This document shows positions 44,226 to 56,293 of a stretch of DNA of 64,000 nucleotides, piece after piece (position 1 is the stretch's first letter; every line of letters begins with the position of its first letter). The translations under genes were made by a program, and so were the position numbers. Source of the stretch: Omphalotus guepiniiformis (Eukaryota; Basidiomycota; Agaricomycetes; Agaricales; Omphalotaceae); contig JAQOOI010000075.1 of NCBI GenBank assembly GCA_028554645.1, positions 981,577-1,045,576 on the forward strand, in the 5' to 3' direction. A model generated the notes under the pieces. That model was not told where the DNA came from. It saw only the letters and a program-made list of their open reading frames with translations, and did not search any database.

Positions 44226-45358
44226 TCACAATCTGGTAACACACCATCGTAAGATGTAAAACCTTCCGGCATGACCTTGCTTCATTGCTCTCTCTGTATC
44301 AGAGTCCTCCAACTCGCTCTCCACTTTGACAGAGCCATATGCGAACACTTTGCCATTCCAAAGTTCAGCCCAACTTTGTGGCGAGTGGGCGAACATACGA
44401 GGTAAACCCATGGCATCACGATTTTCAGCTCGATATCCTTTGGTCGGTAGGCCTCCATGAGCACCGAAGATCATAGAACCTGGGATGGTAGATAACAGAC
44501 TGGCGAGCTTGATAGCCAGTATCTCTTGCTCTTTCTCTTGGAAGAGGTGGAAGAGCGCCGATGCATGGATGATAGAAACCCGTCCGCGGAGTGGACTTAG
44601 GGATGTAAGGTCATCCAGCGCTAACAGCGAGTCTTCAGCCTGAGGAGCCTGCGACATAGGAGGTATAAAAGTATCACAGAGCGCATCGCCTGCAATAAAG
44701 ACGACAGGGAACGATGCAGAAGTAGAACGAAAAAGTTTATGACCAAGTTCCCAGAATCCTACGACAGATTGAGCATTTTGCAAGGTTGAGAAACTTGAAC
44801 AAGCCTCACTACTCTCCAGATCGGATGCTATTACATTCTTGACCGGAAAACCATCAGCAACAACCTTCCGTACGTCCGTGCCAACTGAGTACGCAAAAGT
44901 GAGCCTCCTACGAGGTTATAAGAAATAAGATTGTACTGACAGCAACATCCGATGTCTAGCAGAAGAGCATCGTCGCGTTCCCGACCCACTTCCAGAACGT
45001 GCTGATAAACCGGAAACTTTGACATCTTTAGTCTGTCGTACACAAATGAGGGGTATGTTTGAGCAGAACAAATGTTGAACGCCTTACTTGGTGAAATCAT
45101 ATCCGCGTATGCAAGGGTATCGGAATATCTCGCAAATGTGGATGAAGATAGGAAACTGACTTAGGACAGTAGCACGAACTTCATCTACGAAGAGCTTACC
45201 TGATACGCCTCTCTTTGCACTTCTATGATATGTTTATTCAACGCTCTCTCGTCATTTATGCCGGTCTGCGACATAAAAAACATCAGCGACTCAGTGTCGG
45301 GCTCATATAAAGTGTCATCATAGGTGTCTTTGATTCCAGCTTCGTCATCATGTTCCAT
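44226..45358 (-). CDS. SAM-dependent methyltransferase, AusD-like (copy B)
   Basis: Paralogue of the gene at 42754. It starts MEHDDEAGIKDTYDDTLYEP and contains SLMFFMSQTGINDERALNKH. A short exon gives IFRYPCIRGYDFT, then FPVYQHVLEVGRERDDALLL and DIGCCC (motif I). GTDVRKVVADGFPVKNVIAS, DL, and FWELGHKLFRSTSASFPVVF follow. IAGDALCDTFIPP, VSIIHASALFHLFQEKEQE, GSMIFGAHGGLP and FAHSPQSWAELWNGK come next. It ends RWCVTRL, almost as in copy A. The two copies are clearly diverged in sequence but share exon layout. Substrate unknown. Confidence 0.78.
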
Positions 45359-45795
45359 AGCTGGCTCGCTAGATGATAGTCAGAGGGTGAGAGCAGGGAG
45401 TATTCACCTCGGTCAGAAGGTTAGTCAAAGATAGATCATAGCCCATCGTAGCGAGGCCCCAGGCTACGTGTGAAAACCTCAGTTTTTGGCATCTGTGCAC
45501 CATACACGAAGGCAAATATTCAATTAAAGCGCGCCATAGTAACATCATTTCTGACATCAAGTTCAGTTCGAAGACCAAAAGAAGACTGCGGGTCACCCAG
45601 GACTTCCAAGTCCGGGATGATGGGGAGAAAGCGATGAGACGGGTCAAGATATGCAAATCATGTTGATCATTGCTTCGCACGTAAGTCAAAAGTGTTCTGC
45701 ATCCTAATGATGATCGGTAGACGAAACCTGGTCATGAGCAGCACCAGAAAGCGTGCAGGTATACCAGTGCTGGACACTCTGATGGTTAATATTTG

Positions 45796-47393
45796 ACTAA
45801 AACAAAATATGCAATTGAGATTCGCACTTCCACAGCTGAAATTCAAAGCACAGACCTCTGCTGAACGTGATGCGTCTTCGTCCGCATTGCGACTTATACC
45901 TCTCATCATACTGAGATGTCGGCTGAATGAACCAGAGAACCTTAGAGGTTCGATCTTGTAAACCCCTGCGAGCACAGAAAGTGGATGGCGAGTGAGTTGG
46001 CGAGTCATGTGAACCCGACGGCGTCGCCTGCGATGAAGACGGATGAAGATCAGGATGAAGGCACATAGTAGAAGTGCACCAGCGATAGAAATGCCGACTA
46101 TAACTGGTGGGTCTCGAAGTTTTTCGCTGTATTAAAAAATCAGCAATAGCTGAACAAGGCTTCAAGGTGAACAAGCTCACAGGCGGCTAATTGGGTCGGA
46201 AGGGATCTGAGATATGGCTGACACCGTGCTGGTTGGACCTGGCCATGAAGGTCTGACAAGATTTATGACTGAACCAAGCTTTGATCAATACGACTCACGA
46301 AGGATTGAAGTTACTGTCAACAATTGCATAATCTATGCTGAAGACCTGGCTCGCCTCAGCAGGTTGTGCAGTGAGGGTGAGATTGTGTAGATCTTTGCTG
46401 TCTAGACCTGTTGTTTGATACAGCACTTGCTGTGGCACGTTGCTGAGGTTAGCTCGATTGCCTGTGAGATTGATTACGGGCCCGCCGTCAAGTTGTACGG
46501 TGTAAGGGGAACCTAATGAAGACACAAAGCCGTAGACAGCAATACGGTCGCCCTAATAGAAGTATGTGAATTTCTGGTACATGAATGCCACTCGAGTCTG
46601 AAAAACACCTACGAAAAAAGAAACCGTAGCGGACGCGCCAGCTTGGGTCGTGAAGCTATCGAGAAAGGTAATGAGCCAGTTGAACAGAAGAAAGGTTTGT
46701 TGGAAAACTTACTGTATACTCCCGCTATCAGATCCGGGAAACTCTGATGTGTCTGTTTGCCAAGTGCTATTTGGAGGTTGGTATGAAAAAATCGTGTCTT
46801 GGAATCGGGTGTCGTTCTGGGAGAACGCATTTGTAACCCAGGATATCTATAAGCATATTGGCATGGGTCAACCAAGGGGAAAAAATGAACTTGAAAACCA
46901 TCGCTTACTGAACAAAGGTCGAGACTTCCCAGGTGGGAGGTACGGCTTTGACCGTCATTAAAAAGGATGACCGTGTGGGATGTGTCGTTGGACAGGTCAG
47001 TTGCTTGAAACAAATCGAACTTCGTGGGGTCCAACAAACTCCCGGCAGCGTTTGAAAGACTGTAGCTTTGTCCATCCACCGATACCCTAGTTGAATGTAA
47101 AGAGATGCAATGAAATCAAGAGAAGACACGCACCTAGCATCCGTATTGCTAGTTCCACTTAGGTGGACCTCTGTACCAGTGAAGTTGAAAACGGCAAAGG
47201 AGCCAGACTGGTTAGATGACATAAAAGGAAGGAAGCTAAACTTGACAGTTCAAGGGAACGTCGACGAGTTTCAAGGACTTGGGACATACACCAAGTCGTC
47301 ATCGTTGGAAATATACTCTCCTTGCCATGCACCTTGATAGAGAATCAAGGGACTTGTAGCATTGATTGTGAAGGTTCTAGAGACGGAGGACAT
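45796..47393 (-). CDS. Single-pass surface protein with two jelly-roll-like extracellular repeats; 3' end unclear
   Basis: Function not recognised; this architecture is common in basidiomycete surface proteins. It starts MSSVSRTFTINATSPLILYQ without an obvious signal peptide. The first unit has SGSFAVFNFTGTEVHLSGTS, then VSVDGQSYSLSNA. The second has GDRIAVYGFVSSLGSPYTVQ, LDGGPVINLTGN and a C-terminal strand set. A transmembrane helix follows (PPVIVGISIAGALLLCAFIL) with a stop-transfer RLHRRRRRR. The cytoplasmic part reads LTRHPLSVLAGVYKIEPLRF and GSFSRHLSMMRGISR. After NADEDASRSAE the frame is lost. A plausible tail (RFLPIIPDLEVLGDPQ...) lies near 45520-45632 but cannot be joined by a canonical intron. 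The 3' boundary given is conservative. Confidence 0.65.
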
Positions 47394-47700
47394 GGTCAGA
47401 GCAAGAAATTAACGAGGCTTCTGCACCAACCAGAGAGAACGGTGAATGGTTGAGTCTGCTTTACATAAAGGAAGGATATCGGTGAGCCAGCATACAAAGC
47501 ATTTAATCTTAAGCTTAAGACTAGATGAGTGGCAAGGAGTCTTGAAGGAGTGGCAAAGGATTGAACTCGAGCTTGAGAGTTTGAGTACTGATTATATATG
47601 TAGTGAATATATGCTGAATATATGCACTGTGCAGAATAAATGATAATTATTTATTGAGGGTAAATTAGCGCCCAGGCTTGGACTTCAACTTGTTAGCGAC
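47394..47700. promoter_or_regulatory. Divergent promoter between the surface-protein gene and MED25
   Basis: 307 bp between two start codons. It contains a perfect 14-bp palindrome tcttaagcttaaga at 47507-47520. No other motif is assigned. Confidence 0.5.
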
Positions 47701-50700
47701 ATGGCTCCTGATTCTGCTAATCTGGGCGATTTGGCTGCCATCCTCATTCTTGCCGATTCTTCAACCTCTCTCTTCTTTCAATGGAACTTTGTATTTCCTC
47801 ATTATGTTGGTGCTCTCTTCAAACGAATTGGAGAAACATGTCCAGGCTATACCGTATGCTTCTCATATTTCGTCTATCAATTGTCTTCTCACTCTAGGTC
47901 TTGTAGTTTCGTCTCGGATTGATAACCTATGGCACTTCGGATACTCTGCCTTCCCCCATCCTATGCAAGAAGTTCTTCTCTGAATCTGGCCTGGTAGTGA
48001 AAGCGATGAAGGACGAATTTCAGCAGCTTGGCCTGGGAGTCACCTCAGCTGGAGGAAGCCGCGGAATGGCAACCCTTGAAGGTCTTGTCGCTGCAATTGA
48101 GGTATTTTTGGATGCCACTTTCATTTCCAATACTCTAATTCGTGAAAAGATGTTCGACACTTTATTTAACTCGTATACGCCGAAAAATCCCAGTCGTCCG
48201 CCTGCATATCACATCATCCACTTGACCTCTTCTTGTCCTGATTCTGTTCAACACCCCCAATGTAACGAAAATCCTGCTCTCGATGATACAACATGGGAAA
48301 CAATACCCTCCGAACTGGCTAATGTGCGTTTTGATGGTCGATTTCGCATGTTCGAGCTAACGATGGTGCAGAGAAAAATCCATATAAGTTCTCTGGTCCT
48401 AAATCCCAAGAACAAGAAGGTTGCGGAGCTTCACTCTTCTGTGTGTGTCCATTTAAATCATCTTTTCCAGACCCTGATAAAATGTCATGCAGCCGTTACT
48501 GAGCAAATCGCCTTCATCGTGGTTCACAATGCGCCCTCCGCATACAGCCTACCTTGCTACTTTCAACATTCCACTGAAGGGTAGGATGATGATCATTCAC
48601 CTGTGGTACTGATATTCATTACATGTTTTTAGGTGGTGTAAAGCGTCCCGGAGAATCTGCTGTTACCGAGCGCTCCCCCGACGCGAAGCGCCTTCGCACT
48701 CAGCCTCCAATAGCATCACCTCGCATCGCTGCTGCGATGACTCCAAGCACTAGCACGCAATCCCCTAAACCTGGTCCTTCGGCACCACCATTTCAAATGC
48801 CACAGGGACCAGCGCCTGGCGTTTCCAATATGCCGATAAACTTACCCCCCGGCATGCCTCCCTTTCAAAGTCTGTCTAGTGCCCAGGAGCTCTTTTCTCG
48901 CCTTCGTGCTGGAGAAGAGGTGATAAAGAGGCTTGAGGCCACCCTTGCGCAGGCTAATCAGGCAGGCGACACATCCAGAGCTGAGTTTGTGAGGGCAGAG
49001 CTTGCTAAAAGAAGGCCATCACAGGACAAAGCGAAGGTTATGATGGCGCAATTGGCCCAGACATTCAGACTGAGACAGACGCAGGGTCCTGGTCAAGGTC
49101 AAAATCAGCTACAGGCTCAAGGCCAAGGCGGCCCTCCTGCAATGGGTCTGGGTGCTAGCAATGGCCCTAAATCTACCACCGGCCAGTCTCAAAGCATGGA
49201 GGCGACTGGGTCTGCCCCTGCTTCTAATCCCGATCAAGGCAATATGAGTGCACCGGTGAAATCTGATACCTCACCCCTTGTTGCTCATGCCAACGTCAAT
49301 CCTACTATCCCACCATCACAGCCGTCTGCCTCAACTCCCTTTCCTGCGCCGGGTCCCCCAGTTCCAGTCGCAGCCGAAGGATCTGGAAGAGCAAATTCTA
49401 TTAACACCTCACATCCTAATCACGGTCAACCGCCCCAGTCCGACCTGCAATCCCAAATGCGGAATGTCCCGAACTCAAGCGTTGGTCTAGGTAGCCCTCC
49501 GAATGTAGTACCCCAGCCCGGAATGCACGGGCTTCCTCAAAGGATGCAGATGTCGCCTGATGTCGCGGCTCAGATGCACAAACTCATCGAACAATCCGAA
49601 AGAAGTGGAAGGACTCAAGGGCAGATGGGTACCGGTCCACCGCCAACTGGTCTACAGAACCCGAGCCAGAATCAGAGTCCAGCTCTAAGCTCGGTCGGCA
49701 TTCCGAACAATCATCTGAACACGAACTCAAATCCAGGATCAGGTGGCCCTCAAGTTTCTAATTCAATGGAATTGAGTGCGGTCATGCCTCCGGGAATGGT
49801 AATGGGGCCACAGGGAATGAACGTTGTTACCCAAGCTGGCCAGCAACCTGGCCCTAGTACGACACCTGCTGGAAAACCTCAGTCCGTTGCAGTATGGAAC
49901 GGGACATTGCTATTGCGCGGAGACCCAAACATGGGAAAGGCAGATCTAAAAATCTTCGTCGCTGCACACTCTGCCAATTTATCCGAGAGGTATCCGCAGC
50001 TTACACATGAAACTTGGTAGATCACTAATGCATCGTTTGGTAGCCGTCCAGAAACATGGCCCCAGCAGATGGTCCTCAACCAGACGAGGGATCCAGTTGT
50101 CTCGTTTAACGATTTTCAGCTATGGGCCAAGCGGCATAGGCCTGTCGTTTGCACTTTTCGCCCTCATGGCGTATCACCAGATCAGAGGATGAATTTAATC
50201 AACGAGAATTCGTTCACGACACTTGTTGGTTTGGTCCACCAGTCCAAGACGGTAAGTCGCGTACCCTTTGCGCCTTGAGTGTCATAACACTTCTGGATAT
50301 TAGTATGTCGCGTCAGGGTGGACACTACCTTCCGGTCAGCAAACGAACAACGCCCTTATTGCGGCGATACCGTCGCATGGCCTGATCGGAGCAATCTTCC
50401 CACTATCGGGAATCCCAGAAATGCCCAAGCCCACATTAGCAGGCGCTCTCATGCAGCATGGCATCAACATGCCAGCGCAAGTACTTTCTAGGATACAATC
50501 ACTGCCGCCAGACTTACAGTCCAAAGCTGTCAAGGCATGGGTTACACAAACGAGGATGGCCAGAGGAGGCGCTTCTAACGGAGAGGCAAGTCCTGGGATG
50601 ATAGCGAACACCATGGCAGTAGGGGGTAGTATGGGTGGCGGGATGGGCAACATTGCAGGAGGTAATGGCGTGGGTAACGGCATGCAACAAAACCATGCTC

Positions 50701-51038
50701 AAGGTCCTCAGCAGAGCTCGGGGATGTCTCTCATGCCGGGGGGCATCAGGCCTGGGCTTCCATTACAGCAACAACCACCTGACCTTATGTCTGCTCAGTT
50801 TGGTGCGCAAGGTAATATGGCTGGTCTGCTAGGATCGCTAGGACAGGGCATGCATAGACCTATGAATATGAATATGACTCAAGGACAGGGACAGAACATG
50901 ATGACAGCTAGTCTTCCAAGGTCCGCTGTAGGTGGTGGACCTTCTGGTGGTGGCCCGCCTGGAATGGCGAGTAATTTGAGCATGGAGATGCTTCAGTCAT
51001 TTATGCAAAGGAACGCAGAAGGACAGGGTCCAAGTTGA
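47701..51038 (+). CDS. MED25: Mediator complex subunit 25 (vWA and ACID/PTOV domains)
   Basis: Links activators to RNA polymerase II through Mediator. It starts MAPDSANLGDLAAILILADS, and the N-terminal von Willebrand A domain (47701 to about 48590) includes FRLGLITYGTSDTLPSPILC, KKFFSES, MATLEGLVAAIE and AYHIIHLTSSCPD. A long Gln/Pro/Gly-rich linker follows. A second fold at about 49,890-50,400 (VAVWNGTLLLRGDPNMGKAD; FNDFQLWAKRHRPVVCTF; FTTLVGLVHQSK; IAAIPSHGLIGAIFPLSG) fits the ACID/PTOV activator-binding domain. The C terminus is Met/Gly/Gln-rich and ends QRNAEGQGPS. One intron uses the donor after NLSE (AGAG|GTATCC) and is 54 nt. Domain order supports MED25 well. Confidence 0.82.
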
Positions 51039-51366
51039 TGATGAGTGTAGCTTCTCTTATTCTACAGTGTCTCGTCTGTAGAAGTACTTCGATGCATGTG
51101 TGTGTACTGTTATCTTAACTAACGGGTTTCAAAAAGAAAAAGAGAGGTGGTCCATTGTACATTCCTAATCGCAATAGGCAAATAATGAATAGAACAGATG
51201 ACGGCACATCTGCAGTAAATAACTAGCACATATGAACGGATGCTGTCGCCTGTGAAGGAAGGGTAAACCAGTCGTGTCCTTTGCACTGCTTTACGCACTC
51301 GTTCGACAAGAACTTCCCCAAAATCACAGCCACACTAATCCGTTCCAAGTCAGACGGCCGGTAACA
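51039..51366. other. Convergent intergenic region
   Basis: 328 bp between the MED25 and mitofissin-like stops. No gene is recognised. Confidence 0.6.
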
Positions 51367-51637
51367 TCATTTCTTCACGAAGTATAGACTGTTGACCGCA
51401 GTGCCTTGAAGCATGTTAAAGATAGTCTCTCCCACACCTAGAAATGATTCTGCGGCCGAGCGAGCAGTGGGTTGCGTAATTTGAGAGGTATCAGGTCTAA
51501 ACGAGTTCAGGTTGGACGCAGTGCCTGGAAAGAAAGCAGAGAACGCACGCAAAACCACTTGACCGCTTGACGCCAGCAAAAACGGTCGACACTAGGACAG
51601 CATCAAAGGCGTAATGAAAAAGGCGACCTAATGCCAT
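51367..51637 (-). CDS. DUF1748 microprotein, mitofissin (Atg44/Mdi1)-like
   Basis: Predicted small intermembrane-space factor for mitochondrial fission and mitophagy in yeasts. Two exons give about 79 residues: MALGRLFHYAFDAVLVSTVF, AGVKRSS, an intron GTGGTT...TTCCAG, then NLNSFRPDTSQITQPTARSA, AESFLGVGETIFNMLQGTAV and NSLYFVKK. The family hallmarks are visible: the opening MxLGxLxHYxxDxVLVSxxxAG(I/V)(R/K)RS, a short link, and LxVGExxFN near the C terminus. The length matches. The stop is 51367-51369. The assignment rests on family recall of DUF1748 as mitofissin. Confidence 0.75.
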
Positions 51638-51806
51638 GTTGGGATCAACTTGCACGATGGCAGTTAAGACAAGAAGGCAGATGGTAGCGCATTTCTTGGG
51701 TTAGGGTTGCCGCGACTTCGTGGACTCTTCGGCTTATCATTTGCTTATCATTTCACTATATGTCATGTAAGTAAGTAAGTACGATAAATATATATATTGT
51801 ACAGAA

Positions 51807-52845
51807 TCAAAGAGACTTTTCCAACCTAATGACTTCTTCGAGGGCATCATACCATCTATTCTGGTCAAGGTCGTCTACCGCAACTGACTTTAAAGGACCC
51901 CTCACATATGGTACACCATATCCAAAGTTCTTCGACACAATAGCCTTCACGCCTCCAACGCCACCGATCTTCTGCGTCGCCCAATCAGCACGGCCCAATT
52001 TGGCCTGTAGCGCCATGGCCTCGGGAAACCTGCCTTCCTGGTGGAGCTTCAGCACCTTCCCATGTACTTTCGGGACGATGTTAACGAGAGCTGCGATGGC
52101 GCCCGTGCCACCAGATAACAGTCCATGCAGAAAGAAATCACTCTTGCCTGCGAAAACGGCAAATTCGGAGGAAGGGAACTGTGAGGCAAGTCGCTGCAAT
52201 TTGCCAACGTTTCCGCAGGAAAGCTTGGTGCCAACGATGTTAGGGTGGGAGGCAAGTGCAGCAATGGTGTCAGAGTCAAGGTCCAAACCTGCAGTCACAG
52301 TAGGAAAATTATATATCATATAAGGCAGGGGACAGGCGTCTGCGACCTTCATATAAATCAGTGACTGAGCTGAGAAGTTTTAGATTTCCATGTCATACCT
52401 CCCGATGGAAGCGAAGGATATTTTCGGGATTCATCTGAGCAGCCCATGTCGACGGTGTAAGCACTAGAACGTGACTGGCACCAGCTTCCTTTGCGTCGAG
52501 ACAAAGCTGTTTAGTCTCGCGAGTAGATTGCGCGCCGGTTCCAGCGATGACTAGCACATTCTGAAATCCGTTCTCATCAAGAGTCTCACGGGCAACTTGG
52601 ATGGCCTGCTTTCGTTCCTCATGAGACAGATGTTGAGCTTCACCGTTGCTACCTTGAACTAGAATGCCAGTCACACCTCCCTGTAGTCAAGAGTGCTAAA
52701 TCTCAAGACACACGGCGTTGAATAGTAGAAATACCTGCGCCAGCCTGAGGATGTGAGCCTTGTACGCAGGTACATCGATGTCCTCGTTCTCTTGAAAGAA
52801 TAAAACAGCCGGGACATAGTATCCTGGTGAAGGAGCCTTGGACAT
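51807..52845 (-). CDS. DHDPS/NAL-family aldolase (HOGA1-like)
   Basis: Class I Schiff-base lyase or synthase of the dihydrodipicolinate synthase superfamily. It starts MSKAPSPGYYVPAVLFFQEN and has GGVTGILVQGSNGEAQHLSH (the GxxGE site). VLVIAGTGAQSTRETKQLCL, VLVLTPSTWAAQM and YMIYNFPTVTAGLDLDSDTI (catalytic Tyr) follow. The Schiff-base lysine lies in IVGTKLSCGN. FAVFAGKSDFFLHGLLSGGT and GGVGGVKAIVSKNFGYG come later. Fungi do not make lysine by the DAP route, so 4-hydroxy-2-oxoglutarate aldolase or a sugar-acid lyase is more likely. It diverges from MGM1 over 208 bp. Confidence 0.85.
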
Positions 52846-53053
52846 GGTCACGAAGTAAGTAAGGTACTTGGGATTTTTTTACATCGATAAGTAACGAACC
52901 TCCACATGATAGTTCTGACAGTGAGAGTTTGACAATAAATGCACGTGACAGATTGGCAGCAAGTAATGTTACGTAACGTGCCGAGATACCGACCATACTA
53001 TTACTTTCTTTGATTCTTGCGTCTGCTCTCAATATTCAATATTCAGCGCCAAT

Positions 53054-56000
53054 ATGTACCGGACTACAAGGCGTTACTTTTCTTCGTTATTACTTGCAAA
53101 TCGGAAAGCAGTCACGTATGGCTTGACTGCAATGCGTTTGTATGGTGGTAATGCTGCTACGCATACTTCTCGACGGCAGGTAACCGTTGAGCACGGTAAG
53201 CCTGCGCATCGACAATTCAATACATTGCTTGCTTCTGGGTCTTTCAAGCGTCGATACGCGACTCTTTCGATGGCAGGTATGAGGCGAATACACGCACGAG
53301 CTCTTTCGTACTCGTCTATTCCGAGATTCGTTGCCAGGGCGTTCAGAGTGCCTATAGCGGGTGCCGCTATTGGTGCTGGAGGGCTTGGGTATGCACAGTA
53401 TCAGTTCGAAGGTGAATATATCTTCTTTCGCGCGAATAATTTCTCATAATGGAACAGAATTTCGAAAAACCTCACAGTCTTGGATGAACGCGGTGCAAGA
53501 CACTGCGGTCGACTTGTTTGACTCTGCTTCGGACGGCGTGAAATCTGTCAAGGCTCGTGTTTCTGAAATCAAGCTACCTGAACTGGAGACTCCTCAGTTC
53601 GTCAAAGATCTATTCTCGGAACGGAATCGTGATAGGAAGAGTTCGAACGAGGAAGACGACGCTTCTTCAGGCTCTCAGAAGCGACCACCCACGGATGAAG
53701 CTATTGTTGCTGCTTTGGTCGCTGCCACTTTGTCTTCACCCTCTGATTCGAAACCGTCTTCGAAGGATGCAAGCGGGGAGGGTGGTTTTGAAATGCAACA
53801 CAACGGGCTGATGCATCTGACACGCAAGCTGATTGAAATACGAAGCATGCTGCTTAGTATTGATCAGAGTGACGCGTTGAAACTACCTAGTATTGTTGTC
53901 ATTGGAAGTCAGAGTTCGGGAAAGAGCTCTGTGCTGGAAGCAATTGTCGGGCATCAGTTCTTACCCAAGTGAGTACTAAAGCTTATGTACAAGATTTTTG
54001 CTTGAACTCACTATTGCTACAGAGGTGACAACATGGTCACCCGTCGACCTATCGAATTAACCCTCGTACACACCCCTACTCCCTCTGGTCAGCAACCGAC
54101 TGAATACGGTGAATTTCCCGCACTTGGTCTAGGAAAGATCAAAGACTTCTCCGACATTCAGCGTACTTTGACCGACCTCAATCTCGCTGTCCCCGCCTCC
54201 GAAGCGGTCTCTAACGAACCTATCGATCTTCGTATCTACTCTCCCCACGTTCCAGACCTCACACTTATTGATCTCCCTGGATACGTCCAAATTGCATCCA
54301 TGGACCAGCCAGATTCTCTCCGAGAAAAAATATCTGCATTGTGCGACAAATATATTCGAGAACCAAATATCATTCTTGCTGTATGTGCAGCTGATGTGGA
54401 TTTGGCCAACTCGCCGGCCTTAAGAGCCAGTCGGAAGGTTGACCCATTGGGCTTGAGAACGATCGGTGTTGTGACGAAGATGGATTTAGTGCCTCCTGAA
54501 CATGGAGCGGCAATTTTGGCTGGCAACAGATATCCGTTGCATTTAGGATACGTAGGGGTTGTGACTAAAGCCAAGGAGGCGCGAAGGGGGGAGAGGACTG
54601 GCGAGGTGGTAAAAAGAAGAGAAAATGAATATTTTGGGGCACATCGGGATATCTTTGGTTCGTCAAGCTCGTTGATGGTTGGGACCGACACTTTGAGAAG
54701 GCGGTTGATGGAGGTACTGGAAAGCTCGATGGCGTCTTCCTTGCATGGAATCACGAACGCGGTCCAGTTGGAACTGGAGGAGGCGACGTATCAGTTCAAA
54801 GTACAGTATAATGACCGGAGGATCACGGCGGAGTCCTATGTAGCGGAAACGATGGATGCGCTCAAAGCACGATTCAAAGACGCCACCGCGCAGTTCAAGA
54901 AGCCATTCATTCGGGAAAAGCTCAAGGCAATGCTGGATGACAAGGTGATGGATGTGCTGGAACAGCTATACTGGTTAGACAAGAGGGCGAAGGAGCTAGG
55001 CGAACTAGCGCAAGATTCCAGAGTGAAGGGTGTAGAGAACGTTGATCCGTACTGGAAACACAAGCTGGACGCGGCTTCTTCGCTTTTGACCAAGTCAGGC
55101 GTGGGGAGAGATTCCACCTTGCTAGTAGCTGACGGATTGAGAGCGCTGATTGACTCAATCGCGAGTGGGGAGCCGTTCAATCATCATCCAAAGGCGGCGG
55201 AGAGGCTGGTAGAATTTTCACACCATATTCTGAGGGATCGAATCGGGGTTGCAAGTGACCAGGTGGAGAACTGCATAAAACCGTACAAGTATGAGGTGGA
55301 GGTGGACCAACGGGAGTGGGACTTGGGAAGAGAGAGGGCTGTGGATTTGTTTGAGAAAGAGGTTGGTATGTGCGAAACAAAGTTGAAGGAGATTCGTAGA
55401 AAGGTTGGGGGAAGTAGAAGGTTAGGTACGCTGGTCGGGTATGTGAGGGGACTAGAAGAAAAGGACAAGGAAAGGAAGGCGAGGAAAACTCTACAGCTTG
55501 TTGAAGACGAACAGCAGCAGCAATCTGAGGAAGAAGAACCGGAATCGTACAGGTATCCCCCTGCACAAATATTAGATGCTAAACACGCAATGCTCTACAC
55601 TGACCGGCTGGCTATTCTCAAGCTTCGTATCGCTGCACTCAGATCGAAACGGTGCAAAGCAGGGCCAGAGAACGACGTATTGTGCCCGGAGGCGTTTCTC
55701 AACGTTGTAGCGGACAAATTGGCTTATACGTCGGCAATGTTCATTAATATCGAGCTTTTGGATCAGTTCTTCTATCAGGTACGTTCTGCTGGGTTTCGGA
55801 GAGTATGTTTCTGATTTCTTGGCAGTTCCCTCGCGAGATTGACTCAAGACTTCTATATGACCTGGACCGCAGGGAAATTATAGAGTTTGCCAGAGAGAAT
55901 CCGATAGTAAGAAAACATTTGGATTTGCAGGAGAGGAAAGACAAGTTAGAGGAGGTAGGTGAAGTTTCCGCTTTGTAGGAAATAGTCTGACTCTTTTGAC

Positions 56001-56095
56001 AGGTAATGAAACAGCTGAACAGCCTATCTACGTTACGAGCGGACCCACAACCTGCACCAAGGAGAAATAGGGGATTATTTAGTAGTATGTTTTAA
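53054..56095 (+). CDS. MGM1: Mitochondrial dynamin-like GTPase Mgm1/OPA1
   Basis: Fuses mitochondrial inner membranes and shapes cristae. A basic presequence ([20 protein letters not shown]) leads to a hydrophobic segment [18 protein letters not shown] that would anchor and be processed. The G domain has [20 protein letters not shown] (G1), the switch region [27 protein letters not shown] (G3) and VVTKMDLV (G4). The long stalk includes [20 protein letters not shown] and [10 protein letters not shown]. The C-terminal GED-like helix reads [20 protein letters not shown] to the end [11 protein letters not shown]. An insertion with [14 protein letters not shown] lies near 55,530. The large central exon is 54,03x to 55,77x. 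Confidence 0.95.
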
Positions 56096-56293
56096 TAAGA
56101 TATCCGTGTTGTTTTATTTGTGCTCGTAGGTTGATAATGATGATACTCCACTTAACATTTTTCATGTGAATCCTCAGCCCCTCAATTGCTGAGCGGCGGC
56201 ACAATTGATTGAATGTGTATGTGATATTCCAGATAGACAACATGATAATTTATAACCCTACAGGCGGTACAGAGACACGTAGAATGTGCAGAT

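Noticed and set aside
50018..50044. 27-nt intron in MED25
   Set aside because: A donor further upstream (AGAG|GTATCC) gives a normal 54-nt intron with a CTAAT branch site and the same frame.
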